Shown: positions 8,728 through 16,963, numbered from the stretch's first letter. The stretch is DNA of 45,387 bases from Planctomyces sp. SH-PL62 (GCA_945893075.1 CAMDDX010000013.1:1-45387); one strand, 5' to 3'. Notes: generated from the sequence alone by a model not told the origin. Numbers and translations are program-made.

Positions 8728-9938
8728 TACATCGCGCATTCGTAAAGCTCCTGCAAGCTGATGACGTCCACAGGGCGCGGATTGAACTTCGCCGTCCATT
8801 GAGCCGCAGCCTCAGCCGCCATGACCGGGATCATTTTCTGAGTGACACCGCACGCTGCCAAGCTGGTTGGCAGATCGACCAAATTCGCGAGTTCGACGAT
8901 CCGAGCCGCCAGAATCACGCCGGCTTGGGGATCGTCGGCCGAGCACAATCCCGCATCGGCCGCGAGTTCTCCATACAGGATTCCCACCGAGTCCGCATTG
9001 AAGCGGATCACTTGTGGCAACATCACGGCGATGGCCACGCCATGCGTCAATCCAAAATGCGCCGACAGTGGATTGGCCAGCGCATGAGTTGCGCCGAGCA
9101 TCGAGTTTTCGATCGCCGCGCCGGCGAAATGGGCTCCCAGCAGCATCGCTCCGGCATCGGTCAGCAGCGTCGTCGTATCGGTGTGCCCCGGTTGCTCCTC
9201 GCAAATCACTGCGGGAAACGCCAGCGCCAGCAACTGCCACGCGCGGCGGCTGAAACGTTGAGACAGGGGGGTTCGCGCCGATGTGACGTGGGCTTCGATT
9301 GCGTGGCTGATGGCGTCAATGCCGGTGGCGGCGCAGACGGACGGAGGCATCGAGAGCGTCAGTTCCGGGTCCAGGATGGCGATCCTGGCGGCGGCCTGCT
9401 TGTCGCCGCACGCCATCTTCATGTGAGTTTTTGAATCGGCGATGATCGCGAATGACTGAGCTTCGCTGCCCGTTCCGGCCGTCGTGGGGATGGCGATCAG
9501 CGGCAGCATCGGCTTCGACACTTTGCCGAAGCCCCAATAGTCCTCCATGCGTCCGCCGTTGGTCAGCAGAAAGTTGATCCCCTTCGCGCAGTCCATGCTG
9601 CTGCCGCCACCGAGTCCCACGATCAAGTCGATCTGCGCTTGCTGAGCGACCTCCAAACCACGTTCGACATCGGCGGTGGTCGGATCGTGCTGCACCTCAT
9701 CGAACACAGTGACTTGCAAGCCGGCTGCCTTCAGCGATTCGACTGCGTGCTGTTCATGCCCCGCTCGCGCCAAGCCTTGATCCGTGACGAGCAACACTCG
9801 CTGGCCCTTCAGCTCGCGAGCCAATTCCCCCAGACGCTTCGAGGTTCCCGCTCCAAACAGAACTTGAGTCTGCTCATCATTGAAAGACACCGGCCCCGCC
9901 GAATCATCCAGATTGTCGAGCAAGTCCAGCGCAGTCAT
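8727..9938 (-). CDS. Iron-containing (group III) alcohol dehydrogenase
   Basis: The protein has 403 residues from ATG 9938. NAD(P) binding is shown by [13 protein letters not shown] (about 108-120) and PTTAGTGSE. The four metal ligands of the FucO family are present with correct spacing: D208 and H212 in [12 protein letters not shown]285 in GATHALANP and H299 in FGLTHG. It would oxidise a primary or secondary alcohol, or reduce the aldehyde, with an Fe(II) centre in the cytoplasm. The substrate cannot be told. It is the first gene of a minus-strand run continuing into the PQQ-propeller protein. Confidence 0.93.
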   Translation of the reverse strand: MTALDLLDNLDDSAGPVSFNDEQTQVLFGAGTSKRLGELARELKGQRVLLVTDQGLARAGHEQHAVESLKAAGLQVTVFDEVQHDPTTADVERGLEVAQQAQIDLIVGLGGGSSMDCAKGINFLLTNGGRMEDYWGFGKVSKPMLPLIAIPTTAGTGSEAQSFAIIADSKTHMKMACGDKQAAARIAILDPELTLSMPPSVCAATGIDAISHAIEAHVTSARTPLSQRFSRRAWQLLALAFPAVICEEQPGHTDTTTLLTDAGAMLLGAHFAGAAIENSMLGATHALANPLSAHFGLTHGVAIAVMLPQVIRFNADSVGILYGELAADAGLCSADDPQAGVILAARIVELANLVDLPTSLAACGVTQKMIPVMAAEAAAQWTAKFNPRPVDVISLQELYECAM

Positions 9939-10048
9939 GCGGAAACTCGTCGGAGGGCGGTTGAGGCGGGGGGACACCAGGCAGGAACGCTCAGCGAGCG
10001 TGGCAAGATTCTACGGCGTATCAAAGGCTGCGGCCAAGTCTGTTCGTC

Positions 10049-10107
10049 GTAGCCCGACTCTCTGAGTCGGGACTGTTTCAACCTCCCGACTCGGCGAGTC
10101 AGGCTAC
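10049..10107. repeat. GTAG...CTAC paired-palindrome element E2
   Basis: The element begins GTAGCCCGACTCTCTGAGTC and ends with the inverted counterpart GACTCGGCGAGTCAGGCTAC. Each half is itself a palindrome (CCCGACTC tct GAGTCGGG). Its right end overlaps the stop of the minus-strand histidine kinase: the last codons GTA-GCC-TGA are element sequence. The arms are close to those of the element at 21699-21756. Confidence 0.85.
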
Positions 10108-10827
10108 GGCCGGCAGCATAAAGCAGATCGAAGTCCCCGCAACGCCCGTGGACTCAGCCCAAATCGTCCCACCATGACGTTGCACGATTCGCTGAGCCAC
10201 CGCCAACCCGGCTCCCACGCCCGGCACGTCCGAAGAACAACGCTGAAACATCTGAAACACGCGAACCAGATGCTGCGGCGCGATGCCGCGTCCGTTGTCG
10301 GTCAACCGCAACAGCCACATCGCTCGCGATGCGGTCGGAGCCGAGTCGATTCGCTCTGCCGTAAGACACACTCGCAGCGGTTCCTCCCGGCGAAACTTGA
10401 GCGAGTTCTCCAGCAACTCAGACAGCAATTGCGCGAGTTGCTTCGCGTCCGCCTGCACGATCGGGAGTTGGTCTTGTCCGACGATCGCGGCGGTCTCGCG
10501 AATTCGTGCCGTTGTCGCGGCTTTCACCGACTGCCACACCTCCGCGACGTTCGTTGGCGAAAGCGGCTGCCCGCGCGATTCGATCCGCGAGTACGCCAGC
10601 AATCCCTCCAGTTGAGCTTGCAGGTCGGTCGCCCCCTTGGACATCAACCGCAAGAAGTTCTGACCGTCCGCATCGAGCGACTCGGCATATCGCCGAGTCA
10701 ACAAATCCGCGAACCCCTTGATTGCGCGAGCCGACGCACCGAGGTCATGCGACACCGCATAGACCAGTTCTTGCAGCGACTGCTCAGCAGACTTCGCAGT
10801 GTTCGGCGGGGGATCGGAAGCGGACAT
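10099..10827 (-). CDS. Histidine kinase, phytochrome-like HisKA type
   Basis: This is a 242-residue transmitter-only kinase. The H-box VYAVSHDLGASARAIKGFAD gives the phospho-acceptor His at about residue 27. The N-box (LSELLENSLKFR), G1 (DNGRGIAP) and a G2-like GVGAGLAVAQRIVQRHGG follow. There is no sensor or membrane segment after the chosen ATG at 10827; a longer open frame to 11091 reads through an intergenic inverted repeat and is rejected. It is divergent from a second kinase 412 bases away, and no response regulator is in view. It is probably a soluble kinase working with partner proteins. Confidence 0.88.
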   Translation of the reverse strand: MSASDPPPNTAKSAEQSLQELVYAVSHDLGASARAIKGFADLLTRRYAESLDADGQNFLRLMSKGATDLQAQLEGLLAYSRIESRGQPLSPTNVAEVWQSVKAATTARIRETAAIVGQDQLPIVQADAKQLAQLLSELLENSLKFRREEPLRVCLTAERIDSAPTASRAMWLLRLTDNGRGIAPQHLVRVFQMFQRCSSDVPGVGAGLAVAQRIVQRHGGTIWAESTGVAGTSICFMLPAVA

Positions 10828-11058
10828 GGCTGAGGCTTCGGGTGAGTTTCGGCTTGCACGCAGAGTATCGGGACGGCCGATTTCGCTCGTCCCCGAAACC
10901 GGCAAAGTTTGACAAGCCTCGCTCAACCGCGCCGGTTCTGTGGATTGCTCTGGCGGAACAACGTGTCCCGCAACCCAGGCAATGTTCTGGCGAGTCGCGT
11001 TGGCTCGTCCGGAGCGTGAAGAGATGCCGGTTGTCCCTCCGATACCGACTAGAGAACC

Positions 11059-11216
11059 CCTGGAGTGCTGCGGCCTGACGCAGCCCTCCATTGAATGCGG
11101 GGCAACAGTCGCGATGGCCCTGAGATGTCGCCGTCGTCAGCCCACCTTCGGTCGTCAGCGGATAATTCGTCAACCCCGTTCGGATGGAGGGCTGTGTCGA
11201 GCCACAGCACTCCAGG
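11059..11216. repeat. Inverted repeat E3 between divergent kinase genes
   Basis: Arms of 33 bases (11059-11091 and 11184-11216) share CCTGGAGTGCTG and CAGCCCTCCAT, with five mismatches in the middle, around a 92-base centre. It lies in the 412-base gap between two divergently transcribed histidine kinase genes and would be within the leader of one or both. No other gene is recognised in the gap. Confidence 0.75.
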
Positions 11217-11239
11217 TTACTAACGCCAAGGCAGGCAAC

Positions 11240-12049
11240 ATGACCGAGCCACTCATTCCTCAAACCGAAGTCGAAGCGTTGCGACAAGAAGTCGCCGCGC
11301 TGCGGCACAAACTGCTTCAGTCGCAGCGGCTAAGCACCGTCGGTGCGCTCGCCTCGTCGGTAACGCACGAGTTCAACAATATCCTCACGACGGTCATCAA
11401 CTACGCGAAGATGGGCCTGCGTCACAAAGACGCGAACTCGCGCGACAAGTCGTTCGACAAAATCCTCGCCGCCGGCCAGCGCGCCGCGAAGATCACCACC
11501 GGCATGTTGTCCTACGCCCGCGGCCGAGGCGATCGCCGCGAACCGTACGACCTCGTCACGCTCGTCCAAGAAGTGCTGGTGCTCGTCGAGAAAGACTTGC
11601 AGATGCACCGCGCCCGCCTGGAAACCAATTTCTCCGAGCATCCGCAAGCGGAAATCAACGCCGGCCAAATTCAACAAGTCCTATTGAATCTGATTATCAA
11701 CGCTCGGCAAGCGATGCCGAATGGCGGACGAATGCTGATCTCGGTCACATCCAACCGCGAATCCGGCTTTGCCGAAATCGGCGTCCGTGACAGTGGCTGC
11801 GGGATTGCGCCCGAACAATTGAAAAAGATCTTCGACCCGTTCTTCTCGACTAAACAAGCCGACGAGAACGGCCAAGGGGGCAGCGGCCTCGGCTTGTCGT
11901 TGTGCCGCGAAGTCATCGAAGCTCATCACGGCCGCATCCGCGTCGAAAGCACGGTCGGCGTCGGCACCCAATTCACGCTCAAGCTGCCGCTGGTTGCAGC
12001 AACCGCCGGATCAATCGGCCCCACGAAACCGATGCAGAAGGTCGGCTAA
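11240..12049 (+). CDS. NtrB-type sensor histidine kinase (cytoplasmic)
   Basis: The 269-residue protein starts at MTEPLIPQTE after GCAGGCAAC. A short coiled-coil (VEALRQEVAALRHKLLQSQ) precedes the H-box STVGALASSVTHEFNNILT with His43. The N-box has Asn154 (LLNLIINARQAM), G1 is DSGCGIAPE, the F-box is IFDPFFSTK and G2 is GSGLGLSLCREVIEAHHG. This layout is that of NtrB/ZraS-like kinases without a sensor domain. It is divergent from the other kinase at 10099-10827. No regulator gene is present in the window, so signal input and target are unknown. Confidence 0.92.
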   Translation: MTEPLIPQTEVEALRQEVAALRHKLLQSQRLSTVGALASSVTHEFNNILTTVINYAKMGLRHKDANSRDKSFDKILAAGQRAAKITTGMLSYARGRGDRREPYDLVTLVQEVLVLVEKDLQMHRARLETNFSEHPQAEINAGQIQQVLLNLIINARQAMPNGGRMLISVTSNRESGFAEIGVRDSGCGIAPEQLKKIFDPFFSTKQADENGQGGSGLGLSLCREVIEAHHGRIRVESTVGVGTQFTLKLPLVAATAGSIGPTKPMQKVG

Positions 12050-12050
12050 A

Positions 12051-12104
12051 GTAGACGGCTCACTCCGTGAGCCGAACATTCCGCTCACGGAGTGAGCGGT
12101 CTAC
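12051..12104. repeat. GTAG...CTAC paired-palindrome element E4
   Basis: It starts GTAGACGGCTCACTCCGTGA and ends GGAGTGAGCGGTCTAC. Each half is a small palindrome (GGCTCAC tcc GTGAGCC) and the two halves also pair with each other. It begins one base after the TAA of the histidine kinase and ends 9 bases before the M81 peptidase ATG, so it fills the whole intergenic space. Confidence 0.85.
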
Positions 12105-12113
12105 TATCTCGCC

Positions 12114-13688
12114 ATGCGACATCGAGTTCTCATCGCTGGCCTGTTTCACGAAACCCACACGTTCTTGTCCGAGCGAACTCCGTGGTCAGCTTTCACTGTG
12201 CGGCGCGGCAATGAATTCTTCACCGCTCGCGGAGACGGCTCACCGCTCGCCGGAGTCTTAAACATCGCCGACGAACGTGGCTGGGAAGTGATCACCACCA
12301 TCGACGCGCGAGCCACTCCCAGCGGCACCGTCGAGGACAGCGTCTTCGAGCAATTCTGGTCCGAACTCCGAGCCACCGCCGAGCCAGCGCTCCAGCAAGG
12401 TCTCGACGGCATTTACCTCGTCCTTCACGGTGCGATGGCCACGCAGACCATTCGCGATCCCGAAGGGGAATTGATCCATCGCCTGCGAGCGCTTCCGGGC
12501 GGCAACAAAATCCCCATCGGCGGAGTGCTCGATCTTCATGGAAATATCTCGTGCGAGTTCGCCGAAGCCACGCAGGCATTCGTCGCGTACCGCAAGAACC
12601 CGCATACCGACGCCTGCGAAGCCGCTCGCGACGGCGCAAGATTGCTTGACCGCGTGATGAAATCCGACCGCTGGCCAGTCACGCTGCACGCCGCTCCCAA
12701 AGTTGTGTGGCCGCCGACCGGTGTGAGTACTCAAGACGAGCCGATGCGCGTGCTAGAAGAACTCGCCCGCGAGATCGAACGCCAGCATCCCGAGATCGCC
12801 GCGGTGAGTGTCTTCGCCAGCTATTCGTTCGCCGACACGCCCGATACCGGCGTGTCGTTCATGGCCGTGACCTTCGGCGATCCGACTGAAGCCCGCCGCG
12901 CGCTCCAGTCACTCTGCGACGAAGCCCTCCGACGGCGCGAGCAAGGCAACGTCGTGCCGCCGTCGCTTGAAAGTGCGATACCGACAATCCAGGCCGAGAT
13001 CGCACGCGGCGAAACGCCGGTCATCATCGTCGAACCCTCCGACAACATCGGCGGCGGAGCACCCGGCGACATCACCCATGTGTTTCGTGCTCTCGCCGCG
13101 CACGGCATCAGCAACTCCGCCGTCGTCATCAACGATCCCATCGCGGTCGCGGAAGTGAGGTCACGACCAATCGGCTGGCGCGGATTGCTAACCTTCGGAG
13201 GACGCAGCGATGCACGATTCGATTCGCCGGTGACGTGCGATGTCGAATTGCTCTTCGTCAGCGACGGCCAGTTCACGCTGGAAGACCGGCACAGCCATCT
13301 GGCCTCGATGTGCGGAGTCCAAATCGACATGGGGCCATGCGCCGTTGTCCGCTCCGTAGGTCAGCCTTTCCTGGCTGACCCGTCCGAAGAAACGAGCGTC
13401 CAACGCGCCACGGGTCAGCCTGGAAAGGTTGACCTACACGGGATTCGCATCCTGCTGACCAGTCGCAAGACGCCGCCGTTTGATCTTGGCCAGCTTCGCA
13501 GCCAAGGGATCATCCCGGAGACGCTCTCAGTGATCGGCGTCAAAGCCGCGGTCGCGCATCGCCAAGCCTACGATCTGATTGCCAAGCACAGCCACACCGT
13601 CAACACGCTCGGCCCCTGCACCAGCGATCTGCGCTCGTTGCCGTTCGAGCAAATCCGCCGCCCCGTGTTTCCGCTCGACCGCCCGTAG
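12114..13688 (+). CDS. M81 family metallopeptidase (MlrC-like) with in-frame repeat insertion
   Basis: The 524-residue protein carries the M81/MlrC motifs in order: GLFHETHTF near the start, HGAM, DLHGN, a YRKNPHTDACE block and EPSDNIGGGAPGD. MlrC is the zinc peptidase that degrades linear microcystin; most relatives have unknown substrates. Residues about 415-441 (SVGQPFLADPSEE and on to GQPGKVDL) are encoded by a GTAG...CTAC palindromic element at 13356-13437. They interrupt an otherwise normal join between CAVVR and GIRILLTSRKTPPFD. The frame stays open, so the protein may fold with an extra loop of about 28 residues. The start codon lies directly after another such element. Confidence 0.9.
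   Translation: MRHRVLIAGLFHETHTFLSERTPWSAFTVRRGNEFFTARGDGSPLAGVLNIADERGWEVITTIDARATPSGTVEDSVFEQFWSELRATAEPALQQGLDGIYLVLHGAMATQTIRDPEGELIHRLRALPGGNKIPIGGVLDLHGNISCEFAEATQAFVAYRKNPHTDACEAARDGARLLDRVMKSDRWPVTLHAAPKVVWPPTGVSTQDEPMRVLEELAREIERQHPEIAAVSVFASYSFADTPDTGVSFMAVTFGDPTEARRALQSLCDEALRRREQGNVVPPSLESAIPTIQAEIARGETPVIIVEPSDNIGGGAPGDITHVFRALAAHGISNSAVVINDPIAVAEVRSRPIGWRGLLTFGGRSDARFDSPVTCDVELLFVSDGQFTLEDRHSHLASMCGVQIDMGPCAVVRSVGQPFLADPSEETSVQRATGQPGKVDLHGIRILLTSRKTPPFDLGQLRSQGIIPETLSVIGVKAAVAHRQAYDLIAKHSHTVNTLGPCTSDLRSLPFEQIRRPVFPLDRP
13356..13437. repeat. GTAG...CTAC element E5 inside the M81 coding region
   Basis: The left end is GTAGGTCAGCCTTTCCTGGC and the right end is CCTGGAAAGGTTGACCTAC. 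Each half is a palindrome (GGTCAGCC/GGCTGACC), and the two halves pair around a spacer. It lies wholly in a coding sequence, which stays open through it. It has the same architecture as the other GTAG...CTAC elements of the window. Confidence 0.85.
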
Positions 13689-13703
13689 CCACGAAAGAAT
13701 CAC

Positions 13704-13895
13704 ATGGACAAGAAAAGCAAAAAACGAATCGATGTTCTGCACAGCAACTTGCAGCGACTCCGTCAGCAGCTCTCTGGAGCGCAGCAGCAAAAGGATGATC
13801 TCGAAGAATCGCTGACCCTCAAGAAGCAGATCGCCGCAGTCGAAGCCGAACTGAAATCGCTCACGGAAAGTCAAAGCCCCAGTTCCAAGCGGTAG
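13704..13895 (+). CDS. Small coiled-coil protein
   Basis: This is a 63-residue, highly charged protein with heptad-like spacing from KRIDVLHSNLQRLRQQLSGA to VEAELKSLTES, predicted to form a single long coiled coil. It starts 15 bases after the M81 peptidase stop, with GAAAGAATCAC upstream. No family is recognised. Its compactness, clean ATG and basic N-terminus suggest a real gene. Confidence 0.6.
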   Translation: MDKKSKKRIDVLHSNLQRLRQQLSGAQQQKDDLEESLTLKKQIAAVEAELKSLTESQSPSSKR

Positions 13896-14073
13896 ATCGT
13901 TGCGATCGCGGAATTGCTCGAACTGCGGAATCATTGCGACTCTCCGCAGGCGAAGGGGAACGATTCCGTGAGTGATCCGCAACGCAATGGAGACGTGTCG
14001 CGTCTGTGTGACGGTCGCTGTTCTGCTGCTTCGCAGTGCCGCATCACGCGGTCGTGTTTCTCGGAGTTCGACC

Positions 14074-14421
14074 ATGATCACCACAGAAACACTCTACCGC
14101 TTTTTGTCACCGAATCCGAAGTCTGCCTACAAGCAATTGTTTGTGAGCGGCACTCGTATTCGAGCGCAAGTTCTCTACGGTTGGTTTGCGGGTGACGAGC
14201 CGATGACGCCGGAAGAAATCGCCGCCGACTACGGCTTGCCCGTCGAAGCGGTTGAGGAAGCGATTGCCTATTGCGAGTCGCAGCCCCCGGAATTGGAAGA
14301 GGATTATTCGCGGGAAGAGGCGTTGATGCAGGCGACCGGAATGAACGAACCGAACTACAAGGATCATCCCACGCCGAAGCTTCTGTCGCCGCGTGAGCGC
14401 GAGCAACTGAAACAATCTTGA
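14074..14421 (+). CDS. DUF433-family antitoxin
   Basis: The 115-residue protein begins MITTETLYRFLSPNPKS. It contains LFVSGTRIRAQVLYGW followed by MTPEEIAADYGLPVEAVEEA, the GTRI-plus-winged-helix pattern of DUF433 proteins that pair with PIN-like toxins. The N-terminal extension in the longer frame is unlikely to be translated. Its stop TGA overlaps a TTG that starts a truncated PIN-like toxin. The 178 bases upstream (13896-14073) hold no recognised gene and probably include its promoter. Confidence 0.82.
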   Translation: MITTETLYRFLSPNPKSAYKQLFVSGTRIRAQVLYGWFAGDEPMTPEEIAADYGLPVEAVEEAIAYCESQPPELEEDYSREEALMQATGMNEPNYKDHPTPKLLSPREREQLKQS

Positions 14422-14498
14422 AGCTGTATTTGGACGACGACTGCGCCTCGCGATTGCTCGCTCGACTTCTCAGACAGGCCGGCCATCAGGTGGAATAA
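14418..14498 (+). pseudogene. DUF5615 PIN-like toxin, truncated after 26 codons
   Basis: The TTG overlapping the DUF433 stop opens a frame reading KLYLDDDCASRLLARLLRQA then GHQVE and a TAA stop. This is the typical N-terminus of DUF5615 PIN-like toxins (an acidic DDD near the start, then a helix with LL-LL). The remainder of the domain is missing: after the stop only about 21 further codons remain open in the same frame. The toxin is therefore lost, while its antitoxin gene looks intact. Confidence 0.7.
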
Positions 14499-14564
14499 CT
14501 CATCGAGGCGGACTTACGGCACGTACAAACGGCCGGTGCCACGAAGGTTGTCCAAATCCAATAG

Positions 14565-14909
14565 TTACTCCAGCAACTGTGCGGCGACTCGTTCGGCATA
14601 GTCGCGCTCGCGCATCAGACGGTCGGGGTCGGCGATCGTCAGTACGGGAAGACTTCGAGACGTTCCAAATTGGTTGATCGCAACTTCGAGGGAATTCTCA
14701 CCGTCAGCATTCCGATTGCCCGTGACCAGGACGATTTCGTTTTGCTGGCAGGCTTCCCAAAGTTCTGTGTCAGCGACGTTTGTGGGGATCGCCAATCGCT
14801 CGAACGATTCGATCTCACATGACAGCCCGGTCCACAGATCATCCCATTCCGGCGACGACCAAATCGTCATGAGGACTTGCAGATGCCCTTCGACATTGTG
14901 ATCAGCCAT
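14565..14909 (-). CDS. PIN-like (DUF5615-type) toxin
   Basis: The 114-residue protein begins MADHNVEGHLQVLM, with the early acidic pair of PIN-like folds (DHN), followed by IPTNVADTELWEACQQNEIV, LVTGNRNADGENS and the final LTIADPDRLMRERDYAERVA. Such proteins are putative RNases controlled by DUF433 partners. I placed the start at ATG 14909, 8 bases inside the antitoxin gene; an upstream ATG at 14921 is possible. It is convergent with the broken toxin pair at 14074-14498. Confidence 0.75.
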   Translation of the reverse strand: MADHNVEGHLQVLMTIWSSPEWDDLWTGLSCEIESFERLAIPTNVADTELWEACQQNEIVLVTGNRNADGENSLEVAINQFGTSRSLPVLTIADPDRLMRERDYAERVAAQLLE

Positions 14910-15264
14910 GATCTTCGGCATCGCTCACCTCGCCGGACCGACGCTTGCGGATTTCTGCCAATCGCCGATTTGCGGCTTCGCGGCTTCGCTCTACTTTTGC
15001 TTTCACATCGGGCGGATATTGATAACTGCGATGCCGCTCCAGAATCCGCTGGTACTCCGCCTCGACTTCCTCTCGGTGCGTTTCGATGTAGTCGATCGCC
15101 GCTTGAACGTCCCGCGACGAAAGCCGGAACAACGCCGCGATGCGATCCCGATGCCACCTGTGTTTGAGGTAGTCCATGACATCGAAGACCGTGATCCGCG
15201 TCCCGGCAATCTCCGGCCCGCGCCCGCGGTTGACGATCGTGTTTTCGACGGTTGTGGACAACAT
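14902..15264 (-). CDS. DUF433-family antitoxin
   Basis: The 120-residue protein begins MLSTTVENTIVNRGRGPEIA. It carries GTRITVFDVMDYLKHRWHRD and a helix-turn-helix IAALFRLSSRDVQAAIDYIE, typical of DUF433. A charged C-terminal tail (KAKVERSREAANRRLAEIRK) probably wraps the toxin. The stop overlaps the toxin start by 8 bases. This pair and the one at 14074-14498 are of the same type and face each other. Confidence 0.82.
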   Translation of the reverse strand: MLSTTVENTIVNRGRGPEIAGTRITVFDVMDYLKHRWHRDRIAALFRLSSRDVQAAIDYIETHREEVEAEYQRILERHRSYQYPPDVKAKVERSREAANRRLAEIRKRRSGEVSDAEDHG

Positions 15265-15344
15265 CACTCGTACTCCAAGAATAAGCTGTGCCCCGATTCT
15301 ATCGCAGTCTTCCGGCATCCGCGAAGACGAAGGTGTTTTCCATT

Positions 15345-15549
15345 GATCCCAAAGGGATCGAAGCAATTAGCCGGGAGTTGAGCGCAGCGACACCTCCGGT
15401 TGGCTGTCGTTACGTGATTGCATCCCGGAGGGATGCCAGAACGACAACGATCTGGCATCCCTCCGGGATGCGGGGCGGGGCGCGAATCGAAACCGGGGGT
15501 ATCGTTGCGCTCAACCCCCGGGTAATGGCTGGCATCCCTTTCGGGATGC
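15345..15549. repeat. Nested compound palindrome E6 (about 205 bases)
   Basis: Inner arms 15420-15440 and 15451-15471 are perfect 21-base inverted repeats (GCATCCCGGAGGGATGCC core). Around them, arms 15370-15401 and 15491-15522 pair with several mismatches and share TTGAGCGCA. The outermost pieces, GATCCCAAAGGGATC and CATCCCTTTCGGGATG, are each self-palindromic. The set is centred on about base 15446. No credible gene is seen across 15265-15563. Confidence 0.85.
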
Positions 15550-15563
15550 AACCATAGACGCTG

Positions 15564-15743
15564 TTCCCGTCCCACTTCGCCGCCGGGCTGAGCCAAAAAG
15601 AATTGGCCGAACGGCTGGGTTTGAAAGAGCCACAAATCCAGCGTGACGAAGCGACCGACGCCGCCTCCGCCAGCCTCACCCGCGTCTGCGAAATCGCCCG
15701 CTCCCTCGGCTTGAAGGTGAAGGCCGAGGCGTCCGTCGCGTAG
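15564..15743 (+). pseudogene. HTH (XRE-type) antitoxin remnant
   Basis: The frame reads GLSQKELAERLGLKEPQIQR followed by ASASLTRVCEIARSLGL and a TAG stop. This is the recognition-helix half of a small XRE/HigA-like regulator, in which a Y-containing EATDY motif is usual; here it reads RDEATDAAS. The N-terminal part is missing and the sequence upstream is the compound palindrome, so it is likely a decayed copy left in the accessory island. Confidence 0.6.
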
Positions 15744-15827
15744 CCGATTGACCGTGGAAATGAAGTTACCGTTCAAGTGGCAATCGAATCTCCGGCGAGT
15801 AAGCTACCTCCAAGGAGAACATGAGCG

Positions 15828-16007
15828 ATGCTGGTGGCAACCAAACGAACGTCACTCTTTGAGTCGAAGGAGCAACCAGATGACGCTCCAAAGCCGGTCG
15901 AAACCAATCCCGCATTGGTTGAGATTGACCGGCTCGATGCGGAATGCGAAGCACGCTTCCGAGATCAATTGCAGTTGCAGACCAGTGTTCCTGTTGTCGT
16001 CTTTTGA
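15828..16007 (+). CDS. Hypothetical 59-residue protein
   Basis: The open frame starts at an ATG 10 bases after AAGGAGA and encodes an acidic peptide (LVATKRTSLFESKEQPDDAP and then PALVEIDRLDAECEARFRDQ), ending VPVVVF. No family is recognised. The strong ribosome-binding site supports translation, although an overlapping ATG at 15821 would give only a 13-codon peptide. The next 185 bases (16008-16192) show only short open stretches and no recognised gene. Confidence 0.35.
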   Translation: MLVATKRTSLFESKEQPDDAPKPVETNPALVEIDRLDAECEARFRDQLQLQTSVPVVVF

Positions 16008-16192
16008 CTCCGGTAAATCGCGTTGATACCGTCACTGGAGAGCCAACGGCGGAGCCTATTCGGATTGGTGTCTTTGACCATGATGCTGATTGAAGTGGAT
16101 GAAGCGCTGACACTGGAGAGATCGTAGGTCAACGGCCGAAGGATCGTCGAAAAGTCCCCGTGTTGCCCAGAGTTTCATGGTGCGGTGCAAAA

Positions 16193-16963
16193 ATGGCAAA
16201 GTTTCACGTCGAGCTGCGGTTACTAGGACCGGATGTTTCTCCGGAAACCGTCGACGTCGATGAGCTTCTAGGTCTAATTTCGAAATACAAAGCCGCCGTC
16301 TTGGAAACAGCTAAGACGATGAATCAAGCGTTGACCTCGGATGAATCGCGGATGGCCCTCGTGAGAGTAGCCAAAGGAGGTGATCGCTTACGGCTTGCCG
16401 TTGATCGAACACTCGCACGTCCAGTGCGCGAGGTCTCGATGGCGGTTCGTTCGAACGATTGGTCGCGGTGTGGCCCGGACGCTTGCAAGTCGATTTCTGA
16501 TGTATCACGGCAACTGAGGCCACGCCATTGGGAACTTGAGTTGCCATCCGGCGGTCGAGGAGCGAAGCCTGTGCTCCGTGGTGACACGGCAATCACCGCG
16601 CCTCCAACATATGTGGCGAGCGGCGAGACTGTTTTGTACGGAACTGTGGATGACGCGGGACGGGAAAAACATCCTCGGCTGCGGCTGATACTCGCCGATG
16701 GCACACCTGTTGATGTCACCGGTCCAAGGGATGAAATCAAGCGGCTTGGAGCGCGTCTCTTCGATGAAGTTGCATTACGCGGCGTTGCAACATGGAATTT
16801 GGACACAGGGCGTGTCACTCACTTCAGCTTGACTGGAATCGAAGAGTTCAGAGAGACGTCGCTTCTTGAAGCATTTGAAAATCTCGCGAGTGTCGCCGGC
16901 TCAAATTGGGATCAAGTGGATGCGAAGAAGTTTGTGCGAGACTTGAGAGGGCACGGCAAATGA
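16193..16963 (+). CDS. Uncharacterised protein coupled to a PIN nuclease
   Basis: The 256-residue protein starts at MAKFHVELRLLGPDVSPETV. The N-terminal part is alpha/beta (DELLGLISKYKAAVLETAKT), and the C-terminal half (ETVLYGTVDDAGR, RLRLILADGTPVDV, ATWNLDTGRVTHFSLTGIEE) looks like one or two small beta-barrels. No known antitoxin or DNA-binding domain is recognised. Its TGA overlaps the ATG of the PIN gene by 4 bases (ATGA), implying a two-component unit in which it may control or recruit the nuclease. Its codon choice seems more relaxed than that of the flanking housekeeping genes, by eye, which would fit horizontal transfer. Confidence 0.7.
   Translation: MAKFHVELRLLGPDVSPETVDVDELLGLISKYKAAVLETAKTMNQALTSDESRMALVRVAKGGDRLRLAVDRTLARPVREVSMAVRSNDWSRCGPDACKSISDVSRQLRPRHWELELPSGGRGAKPVLRGDTAITAPPTYVASGETVLYGTVDDAGREKHPRLRLILADGTPVDVTGPRDEIKRLGARLFDEVALRGVATWNLDTGRVTHFSLTGIEEFRETSLLEAFENLASVAGSNWDQVDAKKFVRDLRGHGK

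Noticed and set aside
10827..11091. N-terminal extension of the minus-strand histidine kinase
   Set aside because: The extension translates one arm of an intergenic inverted repeat and overlaps the leader of the divergent kinase; the internal ATG at 10827 is a better start.
13356..13437. The palindromic elements read as a CRISPR array or integron attC sites
   Set aside because: They are single, dispersed units without regular spacing or spacers, no cas or integrase gene is present, and the attC core GTTRRRY pattern is not seen.
15288..15557. 89-codon open frame across the nested palindrome
   Set aside because: The frame is explained by translation of palindromic repeat sequence; the peptide has no gene-like features and no ribosome-binding site.
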